Positions 1 to 6,782 are shown, counted from the first letter of the stretch. The stretch: DNA of 13,105 bases from Chloroflexota bacterium (GCA_023406965.1 JAEXTI010000542.1:1-13105); one strand, 5' to 3'. Notes: a model not told the origin generated them from the sequence alone. Translations and numbers: made by a program.

Positions 1-1079
1 ACCACGGCCGTGCCATCCGGAGAGAAGCTCACCGCGCGCAAACCCTCTGTGCCTGCCTCCAATTGCGCCAGCGCCGCATGGCTGGACACATCCCACACGC
101 GCAAGGCGTTGCCCTGCCCCACAGCCAACAGTCGCCCATCCGGCGAGAAGGCCAGGCTGAACATCGGGTCGAGGGAACTATCCAGCAAAGTCACGGGCTG
201 CGCGGGCTGTCCCGCCGCCGGCACAGCCATCAGGTCCAGGCGCCCGCCCGCCACCAGTGCCAGCATCCCACCGTCGTCTGAGAAGGCGAAATCGTTGATG
301 AATTCCATATACCCCAGCGCGGGGCTGAGCAACCCCGTGCCGACATCCTGAAACTGAGCGGTAGCGCGAGCCGTCCACAAGATCGTAGATCGTCCCGCCG
401 GGGTCACTGCGTAGACCGGCGCCGCCGTCTCAAAGCCTGTCTGCGTGGCCAGTACCTCTCCCGATGCCGCTTCAAACAACGTCACCGACCATTCGGAGGG
501 AGAGAATACCGCCACCACCTCGCCGCGCGGATCGTAACTGGCCCCATAAGCCACGCCGTAATCCAGCGCCTGGATAGCGCCCGATTGCATGCCCTTCAAG
601 ATCACGCCGCCGTCCCCACCTTGGGCAATCACCGTAGAACCATCGGGCGCGACGGCCAGCACGCTCCCCGGCACATCCAAGTCCAGCGGAGCGCCGCTCA
701 ACGCCAGGGGCTGCAAAGCAACCTCTTGCAGTGTTTCGGTCTCCGCCAGCCACAAAGCCAGCCGGTCTCCAGCGGGCCAGATGATTTTCGCGATCCACAC
801 CTCGCCCAGATCCAGTTCCTGGCGGTCCGCCATAGCGATGTTCTCCGCCGTCAGCAGCGCAAATCCACCTGGTTCATCCGCTGGAGTGGTGGGAGTCTGG
901 CTGGGAGCAGGCGTTTGGGTCGGGACGATCGTGTTCGTTGGGGCAGTCGTCGCAGTCGCCGTTACCGCCGTTGTAGGCGAGGGAATCGCCCGCGTAGGCA
1001 CTGAAGTGGGCGCGATTTCACAAGCCAGAGCCGCCAACAGGCAGACTGCGGCCAGACTTAATACCGGTCTTCGCTTCAT
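1..1079 (-). CDS. WD40-like beta-propeller lipoprotein, 3' part beyond window edge
   Basis: An open frame of about 359 codons runs from an ATG at 1079 off the left edge with no stop. The N terminus (MKRRP, then a Leu/Ala-rich core) ends in ALAC, which makes Cys20 a plausible lipoprotein cleavage site. Residues 21-70 form a Thr/Pro/Ala-rich linker typical of proteins tethered to the outside of the membrane. The rest reads as beta-propeller blades: two FSPDG signatures lie near the visible end, the first followed by a VWD strand, and several earlier degenerate blades contain similar 'APDGS' and 'DDGGML' turns. No enzyme motif is seen, so a binding or scaffold role is an inference. The start is supported by AGGAG at 1088-1092, 8 nt upstream. 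The secreted protein gene upstream ends only 42 nt away, so the two are probably co-transcribed. The C-terminal blades are outside the window. Confidence 0.85.
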   Translation of the reverse strand, partial: MKRRPVLSLAAVCLLAALACEIAPTSVPTRAIPSPTTAVTATATTAPTNTIVPTQTPAPSQTPTTPADEPGGFALLTAENIAMADRQELDLGEVWIAKIIWPAGDRLALWLAETETLQEVALQPLALSGAPLDLDVPGSVLAVAPDGSTVIAQGGDGGVILKGMQSGAIQALDYGVAYGASYDPRGEVVAVFSPSEWSVTLFEAASGEVLATQTGFETAAPVYAVTPAGRSTILWTARATAQFQDVGTGLLSPALGYMEFINDFAFSDDGGMLALVAGGRLDLMAVPAAGQPAQPVTLLDSSLDPMFSLAFSPDGRLLAVGQGNALRVWDVSSHAALAQLEAGTEGLRAVSFSPDGTAV

Positions 1080-1087
1080 GAATACTG

Positions 1088-1092
1088 CTCCT
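1088..1092 (-). promoter_or_regulatory. Ribosome binding site of the WD40-like lipoprotein gene
   Basis: AGGAG on the minus strand lies 8 nt before the ATG at 1079. It fixes the start of a gene that lacks a stop in the window. It contrasts with the upstream gene (start 2099), which has no such site. Confidence 0.7.
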
Positions 1093-1121
1093 GCGCAAAA
1101 CGACGAACGAGTTGCCGAACG

Positions 1122-2099
1122 CTACCACCAGATGCGGAACGAGGCGCTGGTTTTTGCCTTCAGTTCGTCGATCAAATTCGCCTCAACGTCAATCCGGAAA
1201 ACCTCATTGGGGTCAGCGTCGCCAATCGCAATATCCAAATAGGTGATACCATTGGCGTTGGTTTCGCTCGCCCGCTCAGCGCTCACCGTGCCATCTGGCC
1301 GGCGGATGGTCACCTTCACCGTCACCTTTTCCACCGGTTGAAGCAGTTGGTTTTGGACGATGATATAAACACGCTGGACAGAATTGGCATGCGCCAGGGG
1401 CTGGGTGGGGAATGCCCGCACGATCAGGCTGGTATTAACTTTACCTGGGTTTGCTGGCGTTCGACCTTCGATTGCTGTGAGTGTTGGATCACCAATTCGA
1501 CTGTCAAAATCAATTTTTCCCAGGTCGGTCAGCACCACCCTGGCGCCCTGAATCCGCTCTGCGCGCCATTCCATGCGGGCATACTCAAAATACTGTACCA
1601 TGCGGCCGTTGCCCACATCCAAAACATCAGAGAGCGGCTGACCAAAGTACACAGCCCCGTTCAATCGTTCATAATACTGCATGAAGGCAAAACACACGGA
1701 ATACCCGGTCTTTTCAAACTTCCGGCAAGAGGCGTTGGTGATGTCGATATTCGCATTTTGGGCCGGATCGCTATCATCGTATGCCCACAGGCCTAACTTA
1801 GCCAGGCTCACCCGCTGCCCGGCCGGTTTACTGGGATCCAACTCCATACGGACTTTTTGGAAATACTGAACCTGCACCTCGGGGAGAACCGGGTGGGGAA
1901 ATACGCGCGTTATGGGATAACCAAAAACTTCGAGGGCATCGGGGGTCTGGTAGTAAAAGGTGTAAAACTCCCCCCTCAACCAGTGCCCGGTTTCGTTGAA
2001 ATAAATCTCGTCGTCGGGCTGTTGCAGGGGCGCTCCCGATGTGAACAGGAAGAGCATGATGATAGCTGAGATGATTGAGATGCGCAACCGAACGCTCAT
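1122..2099 (-). CDS. Secreted protein with two 'GHW/FGYP/VQYF' repeats and a C-terminal Ig-like domain; function unknown
   Basis: This 325-residue protein has a signal peptide or membrane anchor (hydrophobic residues about 7-21). Two repeats of one module follow. Repeat 1 (about 36-88) reads TGHWLRG...FYTFY...FGYPIT...VQYFQKVRMEL. Repeat 2 (about 136-180) reads CFAFMQYYERLNG...YFGQPLS...MVQYFEYARMEW. This module resembles the tandem repeats seen in many exported Chloroflexota proteins and is loosely like LGFP repeats. I know of no assigned activity for it. Cys125 and Cys136 sit between the repeats and could form a disulfide. Residues about 220-325 look like a beta-sandwich: alternating strands, with an RRPDGT hairpin near 266-271. 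The ATG at 2099 has no Shine-Dalgarno sequence and lies 6 nt from a -10 element, so the message is probably leaderless. The WD40-like lipoprotein gene follows after 42 nt. The call as an exported protein is firm; the function is unknown. Confidence 0.85.
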   Translation of the reverse strand: MSVRLRISIISAIIMLFLFTSGAPLQQPDDEIYFNETGHWLRGEFYTFYYQTPDALEVFGYPITRVFPHPVLPEVQVQYFQKVRMELDPSKPAGQRVSLAKLGLWAYDDSDPAQNANIDITNASCRKFEKTGYSVCFAFMQYYERLNGAVYFGQPLSDVLDVGNGRMVQYFEYARMEWRAERIQGARVVLTDLGKIDFDSRIGDPTLTAIEGRTPANPGKVNTSLIVRAFPTQPLAHANSVQRVYIIVQNQLLQPVEKVTVKVTIRRPDGTVSAERASETNANGITYLDIAIGDADPNEVFRIDVEANLIDELKAKTSASFRIWW

Positions 2100-2105
2100 A
2101 CTGGA

Positions 2106-2134
2106 ATTATGACACAGTTTTTAAATCTTTACAA
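2106..2134 (-). promoter_or_regulatory. Extended -10 promoter, apparently leaderless, for the secreted repeat protein
   Basis: On the minus strand a TTGTAA (-35, 2129-2134) is separated by 17 nt from CATAAT (-10, 2106-2111). TGT directly precedes the -10, giving an extended -10. Only 6 nt separate the -10 from the ATG at 2099, so the predicted transcription start falls at or next to the start codon. Confidence 0.6.
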
Positions 2135-2158
2135 CCAAAATCAACAGTGTATTTTTAT

Positions 2159-2292
2159 CTCGTATCGTAACTACTCAGCCAGTAATGGAAGGAAACCGAA
2201 TTTGAGGTGATTGCGGGGTGCTTTGCGCCCCGCAATCACCTCAAATTCGGACACTTTCTCCACCCTCTGTGCAGTTGCCTCGTATCTACTCA
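2159..2292. repeat. Degenerate direct repeats flanking a palindrome
   Basis: Two related stretches start exactly 120 nt apart, at 2159 and 2279. Both contain CTCGTATC, then CTACTCA (running to 2177 and 2292), then TAATGG a few bases later. The left copy carries extra bases inside. The long hairpin at 2196-2250 lies between them. The arrangement resembles a small non-coding repeat element or a decayed MITE. No transposase is present, so this is only an inference. Confidence 0.45.
2196..2250. repeat. Perfect 23-bp inverted repeat (long hairpin) in an intergenic region
   Basis: Bases 2196-2218 are exactly complementary to 2228-2250. The central 9 nt can continue the stem with a G-T wobble and two G-C pairs, leaving a TTT triloop. 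The stem is mixed GC/AT and is not followed by a T-run on either strand. It lies within the 352-bp gap between the membrane-anchored protein gene (ends 2452) and the secreted repeat protein gene (starts 2099), and upstream of the latter's promoter. It may be a transcript-blocking hairpin, a MITE core or a protein-binding palindrome. Confidence 0.85.
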
Positions 2293-2414
2293 ATAATGGG
2301 TTCCAAAGAAGGCTCATTGAGAGTTGTTGTTGAAGGTCAAGCCGATTCCTACGAATCCCAAACAAACTCTTGTATCCCCAAAGACTTTGTGTTATATTAG
2401 TGAAGCCTCTCCTG

Positions 2415-2435
2415 CTGGTAGCCCCCCTCTACCAG
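2415..2435. terminator. Hairpin downstream of the membrane-anchored protein gene, possible terminator
   Basis: CTGGTAG (2415-2421) pairs with CTACCAG (2429-2435) across a 7-nt C-rich loop, 16 nt after the TAA stop at 2452. On the minus strand the C-run before the stem and the G-run inside it could form a competing hairpin. There is no T-tract in the direction of the gene, so it is at best a weak terminator or 3'-end structure. Apart from this hairpin, the repeat pair, the palindrome and the promoter, I see nothing in the gap 2100-2451. Confidence 0.4.
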
Positions 2436-2451
2436 TTGGGGAGGTAACTTT

Positions 2452-3258
2452 TTAAGGCCGGCGGGTCAATTCTTCCGTGCGGCGCTCCCATTCAGCCACA
2501 GACCGCTTCAACAAATCTTTCACTTCGCCTGGTGGGACTGAATCGATTCCCTCATAGGTCTGGCCCTGTGCCCAAACGATCACCCCGCGCCGGGGATCTT
2601 CTGAAAGGAAGATTTTCTGTCCCGCTAGCGGAGACTCCGCCAGCAATTCCTGCACAACATCATTAATTTGCCCAACAATCGTCTTGGGAGCTTCACGTTT
2701 CACCACCGGCGGGTTGAGCACATTCGCCAATCCCACTGTCACGCCCTCTACCAACGTGGGGGCCTTGAAAGCTGGCGCCACAGGCGACGTGACGGGCTCT
2801 ACCACTACAGCTCGGGCGGCGACAGGAACACTTGGCGCGACTGGAGCAGGCTGCTGCGGTTGAGTGGGAGCTGCTTCTGGCGCGGTTCCCGCCGATGCCG
2901 GCAGCAATCCCAGCCACACAGCCAGTTCGCGCAAAATAACTTCCAGCCGCTTGCGCTGCTCGGGCAGCAGGGTATTTGCGGTAATCAGCGACTTGCCCTC
3001 ATATTCCACCAGCAAGCGCCCCTTTTCCTCGCGCCACAGGCGAACAATTGGACGGTACGCGCCGGTAGGATTCCCCGGCGGCACTCCCGGTCGCTCTACC
3101 CGGGCGGGCTTCTCCGCCGCCTCCTGGTCTTTTCCCTTCTCCTTTTGACCAGCTTCTTTTGGTCGCGCGGACATACTAACCAACCACCCCGCGATATATC
3201 CCAGGGTCAGAGCGATAGCGGCAACAATCATAATTAGCGTGGCAGAAGACTGCGGCAT
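2452..3258 (-). CDS. Single-pass membrane-anchored protein of unknown function
   Basis: I do not recognise this 268-residue protein. It has one N-terminal transmembrane helix (about residues 7-27, ending GYIAGW). A charged Lys/Glu/Gln-rich stretch (about 33-52) follows. A compact region (about 68-117) contains an IVRLWREEKGRLLVEYEGK strand pair and a helix ending WLGLLP. A Pro/Ala/Val-rich linker spans about 121-166. A C-terminal domain (about 190-262) begins TIVGQINDVVQELL and includes IFLSEDPRRGVIVW. The layout suggests a membrane tether carrying two small cytoplasmic domains separated by a flexible linker. The ATG at 3258 is preferred over one at 3285 because GAGG lies 5 nt upstream. It is separated from mutM by 158 nt that include a candidate promoter and leader hairpins, so it is probably a single-gene unit. 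Confidence 0.75.
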   Translation of the reverse strand: MPQSSATLIMIVAAIALTLGYIAGWLVSMSARPKEAGQKEKGKDQEAAEKPARVERPGVPPGNPTGAYRPIVRLWREEKGRLLVEYEGKSLITANTLLPEQRKRLEVILRELAVWLGLLPASAGTAPEAAPTQPQQPAPVAPSVPVAARAVVVEPVTSPVAPAFKAPTLVEGVTVGLANVLNPPVVKREAPKTIVGQINDVVQELLAESPLAGQKIFLSEDPRRGVIVWAQGQTYEGIDSVPPGEVKDLLKRSVAEWERRTEELTRRP

Positions 3259-3263
3259 AAGAA

Positions 3264-3267
3264 CCTC
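3264..3267 (-). promoter_or_regulatory. Ribosome binding site deciding the start at 3258
   Basis: GAGG lies 5 nt before the ATG at 3258. The in-frame ATG nine codons upstream (3285) has only a poor match, so the shorter protein, starting MPQSS, is preferred. Confidence 0.6.
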
Positions 3268-3286
3268 AACACGAAACAGAATCATT

Positions 3287-3312
3287 CCACTCGAGTTGAA
3301 ATCACCGAGTGG
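3287..3312. repeat. Inverted repeat in the leader of the membrane-anchored protein gene
   Basis: CCACTCG (3287-3293) and CGAGTGG (3306-3312) are exact complements across a 12-nt loop. A second, smaller inverted repeat, CTTAGA/TCTAAG with a 2-nt loop, lies at 3342-3355. If transcription starts near 3370, both fold in the roughly 110-nt leader of the 3258 gene. On the plus strand the first stem is followed by TTTT, but no plus-strand gene ends here. Confidence 0.5.
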
Positions 3313-3376
3313 TTTTGTCAGATGTTCGGGCTTCGATTCGGCTTAGAGTTCTAAGAATGCTTCCGAATGTATGTTA

Positions 3377-3382
3377 ATTATA
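3377..3382 (-). promoter_or_regulatory. Candidate -10 element for the membrane-anchored protein gene
   Basis: The minus strand reads TATAAT in an AT-rich stretch between mutM and the downstream gene. No good -35 is seen at 16-18 nt. A TG dinucleotide lies two bases upstream instead of the usual one. Confidence 0.35.
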
Positions 3383-3416
3383 TACAAATTCTTCCAACTC
3401 GTACTTTAGCGATGGC

Positions 3417-4274
3417 TTACAAATTCCTCACATCACCGGGTATTTGTTGGCAAGATGGGCAAAAATGCGTCCCCCGCTGCCCAACGAAAATTTTCTCAAT
3501 CGGAGTGCCACACACCGAACAGGGCTCCCCTGTTCGCTGGTAGACCTCAAAGTTATTCTGAAAATCTCCCCCGCGATACACCCAATCGATGCTGGAGCCA
3601 TTCCGGCGAATCCCCTCGCTGAGTACATTGCGGATGGCCGTCCACAGGCTGGCTGCCTGCGCCGGGGTAATGCGGTCGGAGAGCGTCAACGGGTGGATGC
3701 GCGCCTGGAACAGGGCCTCATCGGTATAAATATTACCCAACCCCGCCAGAAAACGTTGATCCAGCAACAGAGGCTTGATCTGTCGTCGGAAGGTTTGCAG
3801 GCGTTTATAAAACGCATCCGCCGAAAAATGCTCCTGGAACGGCTCAGGGCCCAAATCCCCGGTCACTTCTAGCGGATCATTCACCCACCACACGCGCCCA
3901 AACTTGCGCGCATCATTGAACACCATACGGTATCCGTCTTCGAACATCAAAGCCATGCGATCATGGGACAGCCAGGGGCGCGGCATGCCCTGCTCGTCCG
4001 TTTGAGTTTCCACGCGCAAATCCCCGCTCATGCGCAGATGCACCAACAGAAAACGCTCGCCCGCCGAAAGGGTTAAAAATTTGCCCCGGCGAGTGACCGA
4101 ATTGATCTCACAGCCCACGATTTGAGCCAGGAAAACCCCGGCTTCGACGTCTTGCAGGCAACCCGGCCACAGCAGTTCCGCTCGCTGCACCTTGCGACCC
4201 ACAACCGGCACGCCTCCGCGCCCGCCGCTCCGCAGAGCGCGCGCTATTGTTTCAACTTCAGGTAATTCAGGCAT
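3417..4274 (-). CDS. mutM: Formamidopyrimidine-DNA glycosylase (Fpg/MutM)
   Basis: This bifunctional base-excision-repair enzyme removes 8-oxoguanine and formamidopyrimidines and then cleaves the abasic strand by beta,delta-elimination. All expected features are visible in 285 residues. The N terminus is PELPEVE, with the catalytic Pro2 and Glu3 exposed after Met removal. Lys65, in RRGKF, is the conserved beta-hairpin lysine. Met82 (RMSGDL), Arg123 and Phe125 (DARKFG) match the void-filling triad. The helix-two-turn-helix signature GLGNIYTDEALF is at about 178-189. A zinc finger uses Cys252/Cys255 and Cys272/Cys275 around the GQRGTHFC turn. Length is normal for the family. The start follows the prs stop by 9 nt with no clear Shine-Dalgarno, which suggests translational coupling. 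The 'GGRGG' loop near residues 17-21 looks slightly longer than usual. The enzyme appears intact. Confidence 0.97.
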   Translation of the reverse strand: MPELPEVETIARALRSGGRGGVPVVGRKVQRAELLWPGCLQDVEAGVFLAQIVGCEINSVTRRGKFLTLSAGERFLLVHLRMSGDLRVETQTDEQGMPRPWLSHDRMALMFEDGYRMVFNDARKFGRVWWVNDPLEVTGDLGPEPFQEHFSADAFYKRLQTFRRQIKPLLLDQRFLAGLGNIYTDEALFQARIHPLTLSDRITPAQAASLWTAIRNVLSEGIRRNGSSIDWVYRGGDFQNNFEVYQRTGEPCSVCGTPIEKIFVGQRGTHFCPSCQQIPGDVRNL

Positions 4275-4283
4275 ACGTTCTGA

Positions 4284-5267
4284 TTATTCGTTGAACATCT
4301 CACCTACACTGCGGCCTTCATTGGCGCGCAGGATGACCTCGCCCAGCAGCGGAGCGACCGATAAAACCTTCAACCGGTCGCCAAACAGCGCTTTCTTCTC
4401 CGCCGACATCGGCACCGCATCGGTGGTTATGTATTCTTTCACAGGTAAGTCAGCCAGGCGTTGGGCAGCGTTTGCCGAGAAGATCGGGTGCACAAAGGTG
4501 ATGTAAATGTTTTGCGCACCGTTTTCTTTCAATAAATTCACAGCCTGCACCATCGTGCCGCCGGTGTCGATCTCGTCATCCACAATGACGCAGTCTCGAC
4601 CGGTTACATCGCCGATGATCGTCAGCGCTTCGGCTTTGGCATCGTTGCCCAGGCGGCGTTTCTCGATGAAAGCCATCGGCGCATTGATTCCCGCGGCAAA
4701 GTTACGGCCTTTCTTGGCAAACCCCAGGTCGGCGGTCACCACCACCGGAGCGTTCATCTGGCTGCGGATCGAGTTCAGATAATCTACCTGAATATGGAAA
4801 GCCGTCAGCACATCGCCGGGGATGGTGAAAAAGCCTTGAATTTGCCCCGCGTGCAGATCCAGAGTAATGTAGCGGTCTGCGCCGGCGACTTCGATCATAT
4901 CCGCCACCAGGCGAGCCGTGATCGGCACGCGCGGTTGGTCTTTCTTATCCGAGCGAGCATAGCAAAGGTACGGCACCACCGCGGTGATTCGCGCCGCCGA
5001 ATCCAGGCGCAGGGTCTGGATCATGATGAGCAATTCCATCAAGTTGCGGTGCACCGGCGCTGAAGTGGTCTGGATGATGTAGCAATCCTGCCCGCGCACG
5101 CTGCTGTGCAGCTTGACAAACAAATTCTCATTCGGAAATGACACCACTTCCCGCCCGCAAACCGAAACACCCAGGTACTCGGCAACCTTGGCCGTCAAAT
5201 CCGGCGATGCGCTGCCCGCATACAACTTAATATCGCCGTACATTTTTTCATGCCGCGAATGATGCAT
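4284..5267 (-). CDS. prs: Ribose-phosphate pyrophosphokinase (PRPP synthetase), somewhat divergent
   Basis: It makes 5-phosphoribosyl 1-diphosphate from ribose 5-phosphate and ATP for purine, pyrimidine, His, Trp and NAD synthesis. Family signatures in order: VRGQDCYIIQ (57-66), MELLIMIQ (77-84), the ATP-binding segment YARSDKK (103-109), LDLHAGQIQGFF (136-147), the catalytic flexible loop around AKKGR (184-188) with EKRR (202-205), and the PRPP loop DDEIDTGGT (230-238). Several positions differ from the common consensus: RSDKK where RQDRK is usual, PNEN where DGE is usual, and VHPIF where THGLF is usual. The catalytic frame is nevertheless complete. The start at 5267 is favoured because GAGGAG (5279-5284) lies 11 nt upstream; the ATG at 5243 lacks such a site but would give the more typical family N terminus. 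mutM follows after 9 nt. Confidence 0.93.
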   Translation of the reverse strand: MHHSRHEKMYGDIKLYAGSASPDLTAKVAEYLGVSVCGREVVSFPNENLFVKLHSSVRGQDCYIIQTTSAPVHRNLMELLIMIQTLRLDSAARITAVVPYLCYARSDKKDQPRVPITARLVADMIEVAGADRYITLDLHAGQIQGFFTIPGDVLTAFHIQVDYLNSIRSQMNAPVVVTADLGFAKKGRNFAAGINAPMAFIEKRRLGNDAKAEALTIIGDVTGRDCVIVDDEIDTGGTMVQAVNLLKENGAQNIYITFVHPIFSANAAQRLADLPVKEYITTDAVPMSAEKKALFGDRLKVLSVAPLLGEVILRANEGRSVGEMFNE

Positions 5268-5316
5268 GGGAAATAATACTCCTCAACCAAATAATACGAA
5301 TAATTCCACCGGCCCC

Positions 5317-5322
5317 ATTATA
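5317..5322 (-). promoter_or_regulatory. -10 element of the prs-mutM transcript
   Basis: The minus strand has a consensus TATAAT about 50 nt upstream of the prs start, followed by the GAGGAG ribosome site. No convincing -35 hexamer is seen at 16-18 nt. Confidence 0.5.
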
Positions 5323-5388
5323 CGCCAAAGTTAGGAGTGCTCTATGAATGTTAACGAATTTGTAAGCGTTTACAAAGTAAGTCGCAAA

Positions 5389-5436
5389 CGGAAACAAAAA
5401 CCGGGAAAAGCCGCGATTCGCTTCTTTGCCCGGTTT
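5389..5436 (-). terminator. Rho-independent terminator after aspS
   Basis: AAACCGGG and CCCGGTTT (plus-strand positions 5429-5436 and 5398-5405) form an 8-bp outer stem. A further partial pairing of GAAGC with GCTTT lies inside. On the minus strand the stem is followed by TTTTTGTTT. It begins 26 nt after the aspS stop at 5463. The plus strand also has a T-rich tract after the stem, so the structure could work in both directions. Confidence 0.75.
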
Positions 5437-5462
5437 ATTTTTAGCTTTTTCGACAGCGCAAT

Positions 5463-6782
5463 TTACGGATTCAAGCGCGTCGGCCCGCGGAACAGGTACA
5501 CCGTCTCGCGGATGTTGGGAATATCCAGCAAGATCATCATGAAGCGCGACAGGCCAAAGCCAAAACCACCGTGCGGCGGGCAGCCGTACTTGAAGAAGTC
5601 CAGGTAGAACTGGATTGGCTCGTGATGCAGACCCTTTTCTGTGGCTTGCTGCGCCAGCACATCGTAGCGGTGCTCGCGCTGCGCCCCGGTGGTAATCTCC
5701 AGCCCCTTGCCCAGCAGGTCAAAGCTCTTGGTGATTCCCGGCGCATCGGCATAGCGCATGTGGTAGAAAGGCCGCACGGCGATGGGCCAATCGGTGAGGA
5801 AGACGAAATCGTGGTTAAACTTTTCTTTCACGTACTTGCCAATCACCCGCTCGCCGCCCGGATCAATGTCGCCCTTCTTTTCGGGGGGCACCTGGTAGCC
5901 CTCCGCTTTGAGGATGGCTAGGGCCTCAGACATCGTGATGCGCGGGAAGGGTAGGCTGGGCACTTCGATGTCGGCATTGAAGCGCGCCTTGATCTCCTCA
6001 CCGTGGGCATCTTTCACCCGCTGGATGATGTAGGCCAGCCACTTTTCCTGATAGGCCATCACGTCCTCGTGCGATTCGATATGCGCCATTTCCATGTCCA
6101 CGCTGGTGAACTCGGTCATGTGCCGCGAGGTGAAGGACGGATCCGCACGGAACACCGGGCCGATTTCAAACACGCCGTCGAACCCCGCCGCCATGCCCAT
6201 TTGTTTGTAGAACTGCGGCGATTGGGCCAGGTAGGCCTTGCGGTCAAAGTAGGGCAATTCGAACAGCTCGGCGCCGCTTTCGCTGGGCGCGCCCAGCAGC
6301 TTGGGCGATTGAATCTCGATGAAGTTATCCTTCACCCAGAACTCGCGCATGGCCATCAGCACGGTGGTCTGCACCTTGAACATGAGCAGGTTCTCGGCCC
6401 GGCGCAGATCCAGGAAGCGCCAATCCTGGCGGAAGTCGATGGCAGGTAAATCAGCCGCGCTGGGGTCCAGCGGCAGCGGCGCGTCGGCTTTCGAGTCCAG
6501 GCGCACGCTTTCGAGCTGCATCTCCAACCCGCCCAGCTTGACGATCGGATTGTCGATCACCTTGCCCGTGATGGTCAGCACCGATTCGACGTTGGCCCCA
6601 GAAATGACCGCCGACTCGTCGGGCATGGCGGCTTTTTCCACCACCACCTGTACCAGCCCGCTCATGTCGCGGACTACCAGGAATTGCATCTTCTTTTGAT
6701 CGCGCAGCGTTTGCAGCCAGCCTTGAATGCGGACTGTTTCGCCGATGTGCTTGCGTAAATCGCCAATCTGAGTGCGTTCCAT
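5463..6782 (-). CDS. aspS: Archaeal-type aspartyl-tRNA synthetase (AspRS, class IIb)
   Basis: It attaches aspartate to tRNA. At 439 residues it matches the short archaeal AspRS type and lacks the large insertion of the standard bacterial AspRS. An N-terminal OB-fold anticodon-binding domain (about 1-105) includes GWLQTLRD (21-28). The catalytic domain contains AQSPQFYKQ (186-194), motif 2 FRADPSFTSRHMTEF (211-225), the aspartate-binding GAQREHR (366-372) and motif 3 GGFGFGLSRF (405-414), and it ends RLNP. QREHR and SPQFYKQ favour AspRS over AsnRS, which usually has QRE followed by Asp and lacks the SPQxYKQ pattern. In anticodon loop L1 the proline typical of non-discriminating enzymes is replaced by Lys82/Leu83, and Gln24 stands at the other specificity position. 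An Asp-specific enzyme is therefore possible. AAGGAG lies 10 nt before the ATG. The gene has its own promoter and terminator. Confidence 0.93.
   Translation of the reverse strand: MERTQIGDLRKHIGETVRIQGWLQTLRDQKKMQFLVVRDMSGLVQVVVEKAAMPDESAVISGANVESVLTITGKVIDNPIVKLGGLEMQLESVRLDSKADAPLPLDPSAADLPAIDFRQDWRFLDLRRAENLLMFKVQTTVLMAMREFWVKDNFIEIQSPKLLGAPSESGAELFELPYFDRKAYLAQSPQFYKQMGMAAGFDGVFEIGPVFRADPSFTSRHMTEFTSVDMEMAHIESHEDVMAYQEKWLAYIIQRVKDAHGEEIKARFNADIEVPSLPFPRITMSEALAILKAEGYQVPPEKKGDIDPGGERVIGKYVKEKFNHDFVFLTDWPIAVRPFYHMRYADAPGITKSFDLLGKGLEITTGAQREHRYDVLAQQATEKGLHHEPIQFYLDFFKYGCPPHGGFGFGLSRFMMILLDIPNIRETVYLFRGPTRLNP

Noticed and set aside
589..1242. A 217-codon plus-strand frame opposite the lipoprotein gene
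   Set aside because: The minus strand encodes a coherent signal peptide, linker and propeller repeats, and the plus-strand frame crosses the ends of two minus-strand genes.
2171..2400. Two short frames in the gap (minus 2171-2365; plus 2218-2400) as small genes or a transposase remnant
   Set aside because: Both run through the long palindrome, have no ribosome site of note and match no transposase motif I recognise.
5344..5607. An 87-codon plus-strand frame after the prs promoter
   Set aside because: It reads through the aspS terminator and into aspS antisense. Its basic composition reflects the A-rich terminator side.
5463..6782. Asparaginyl-tRNA synthetase call
   Set aside because: The QREHR and SPQFYKQ motifs and the C-terminal sequence fit archaeal-type AspRS better than AsnRS.
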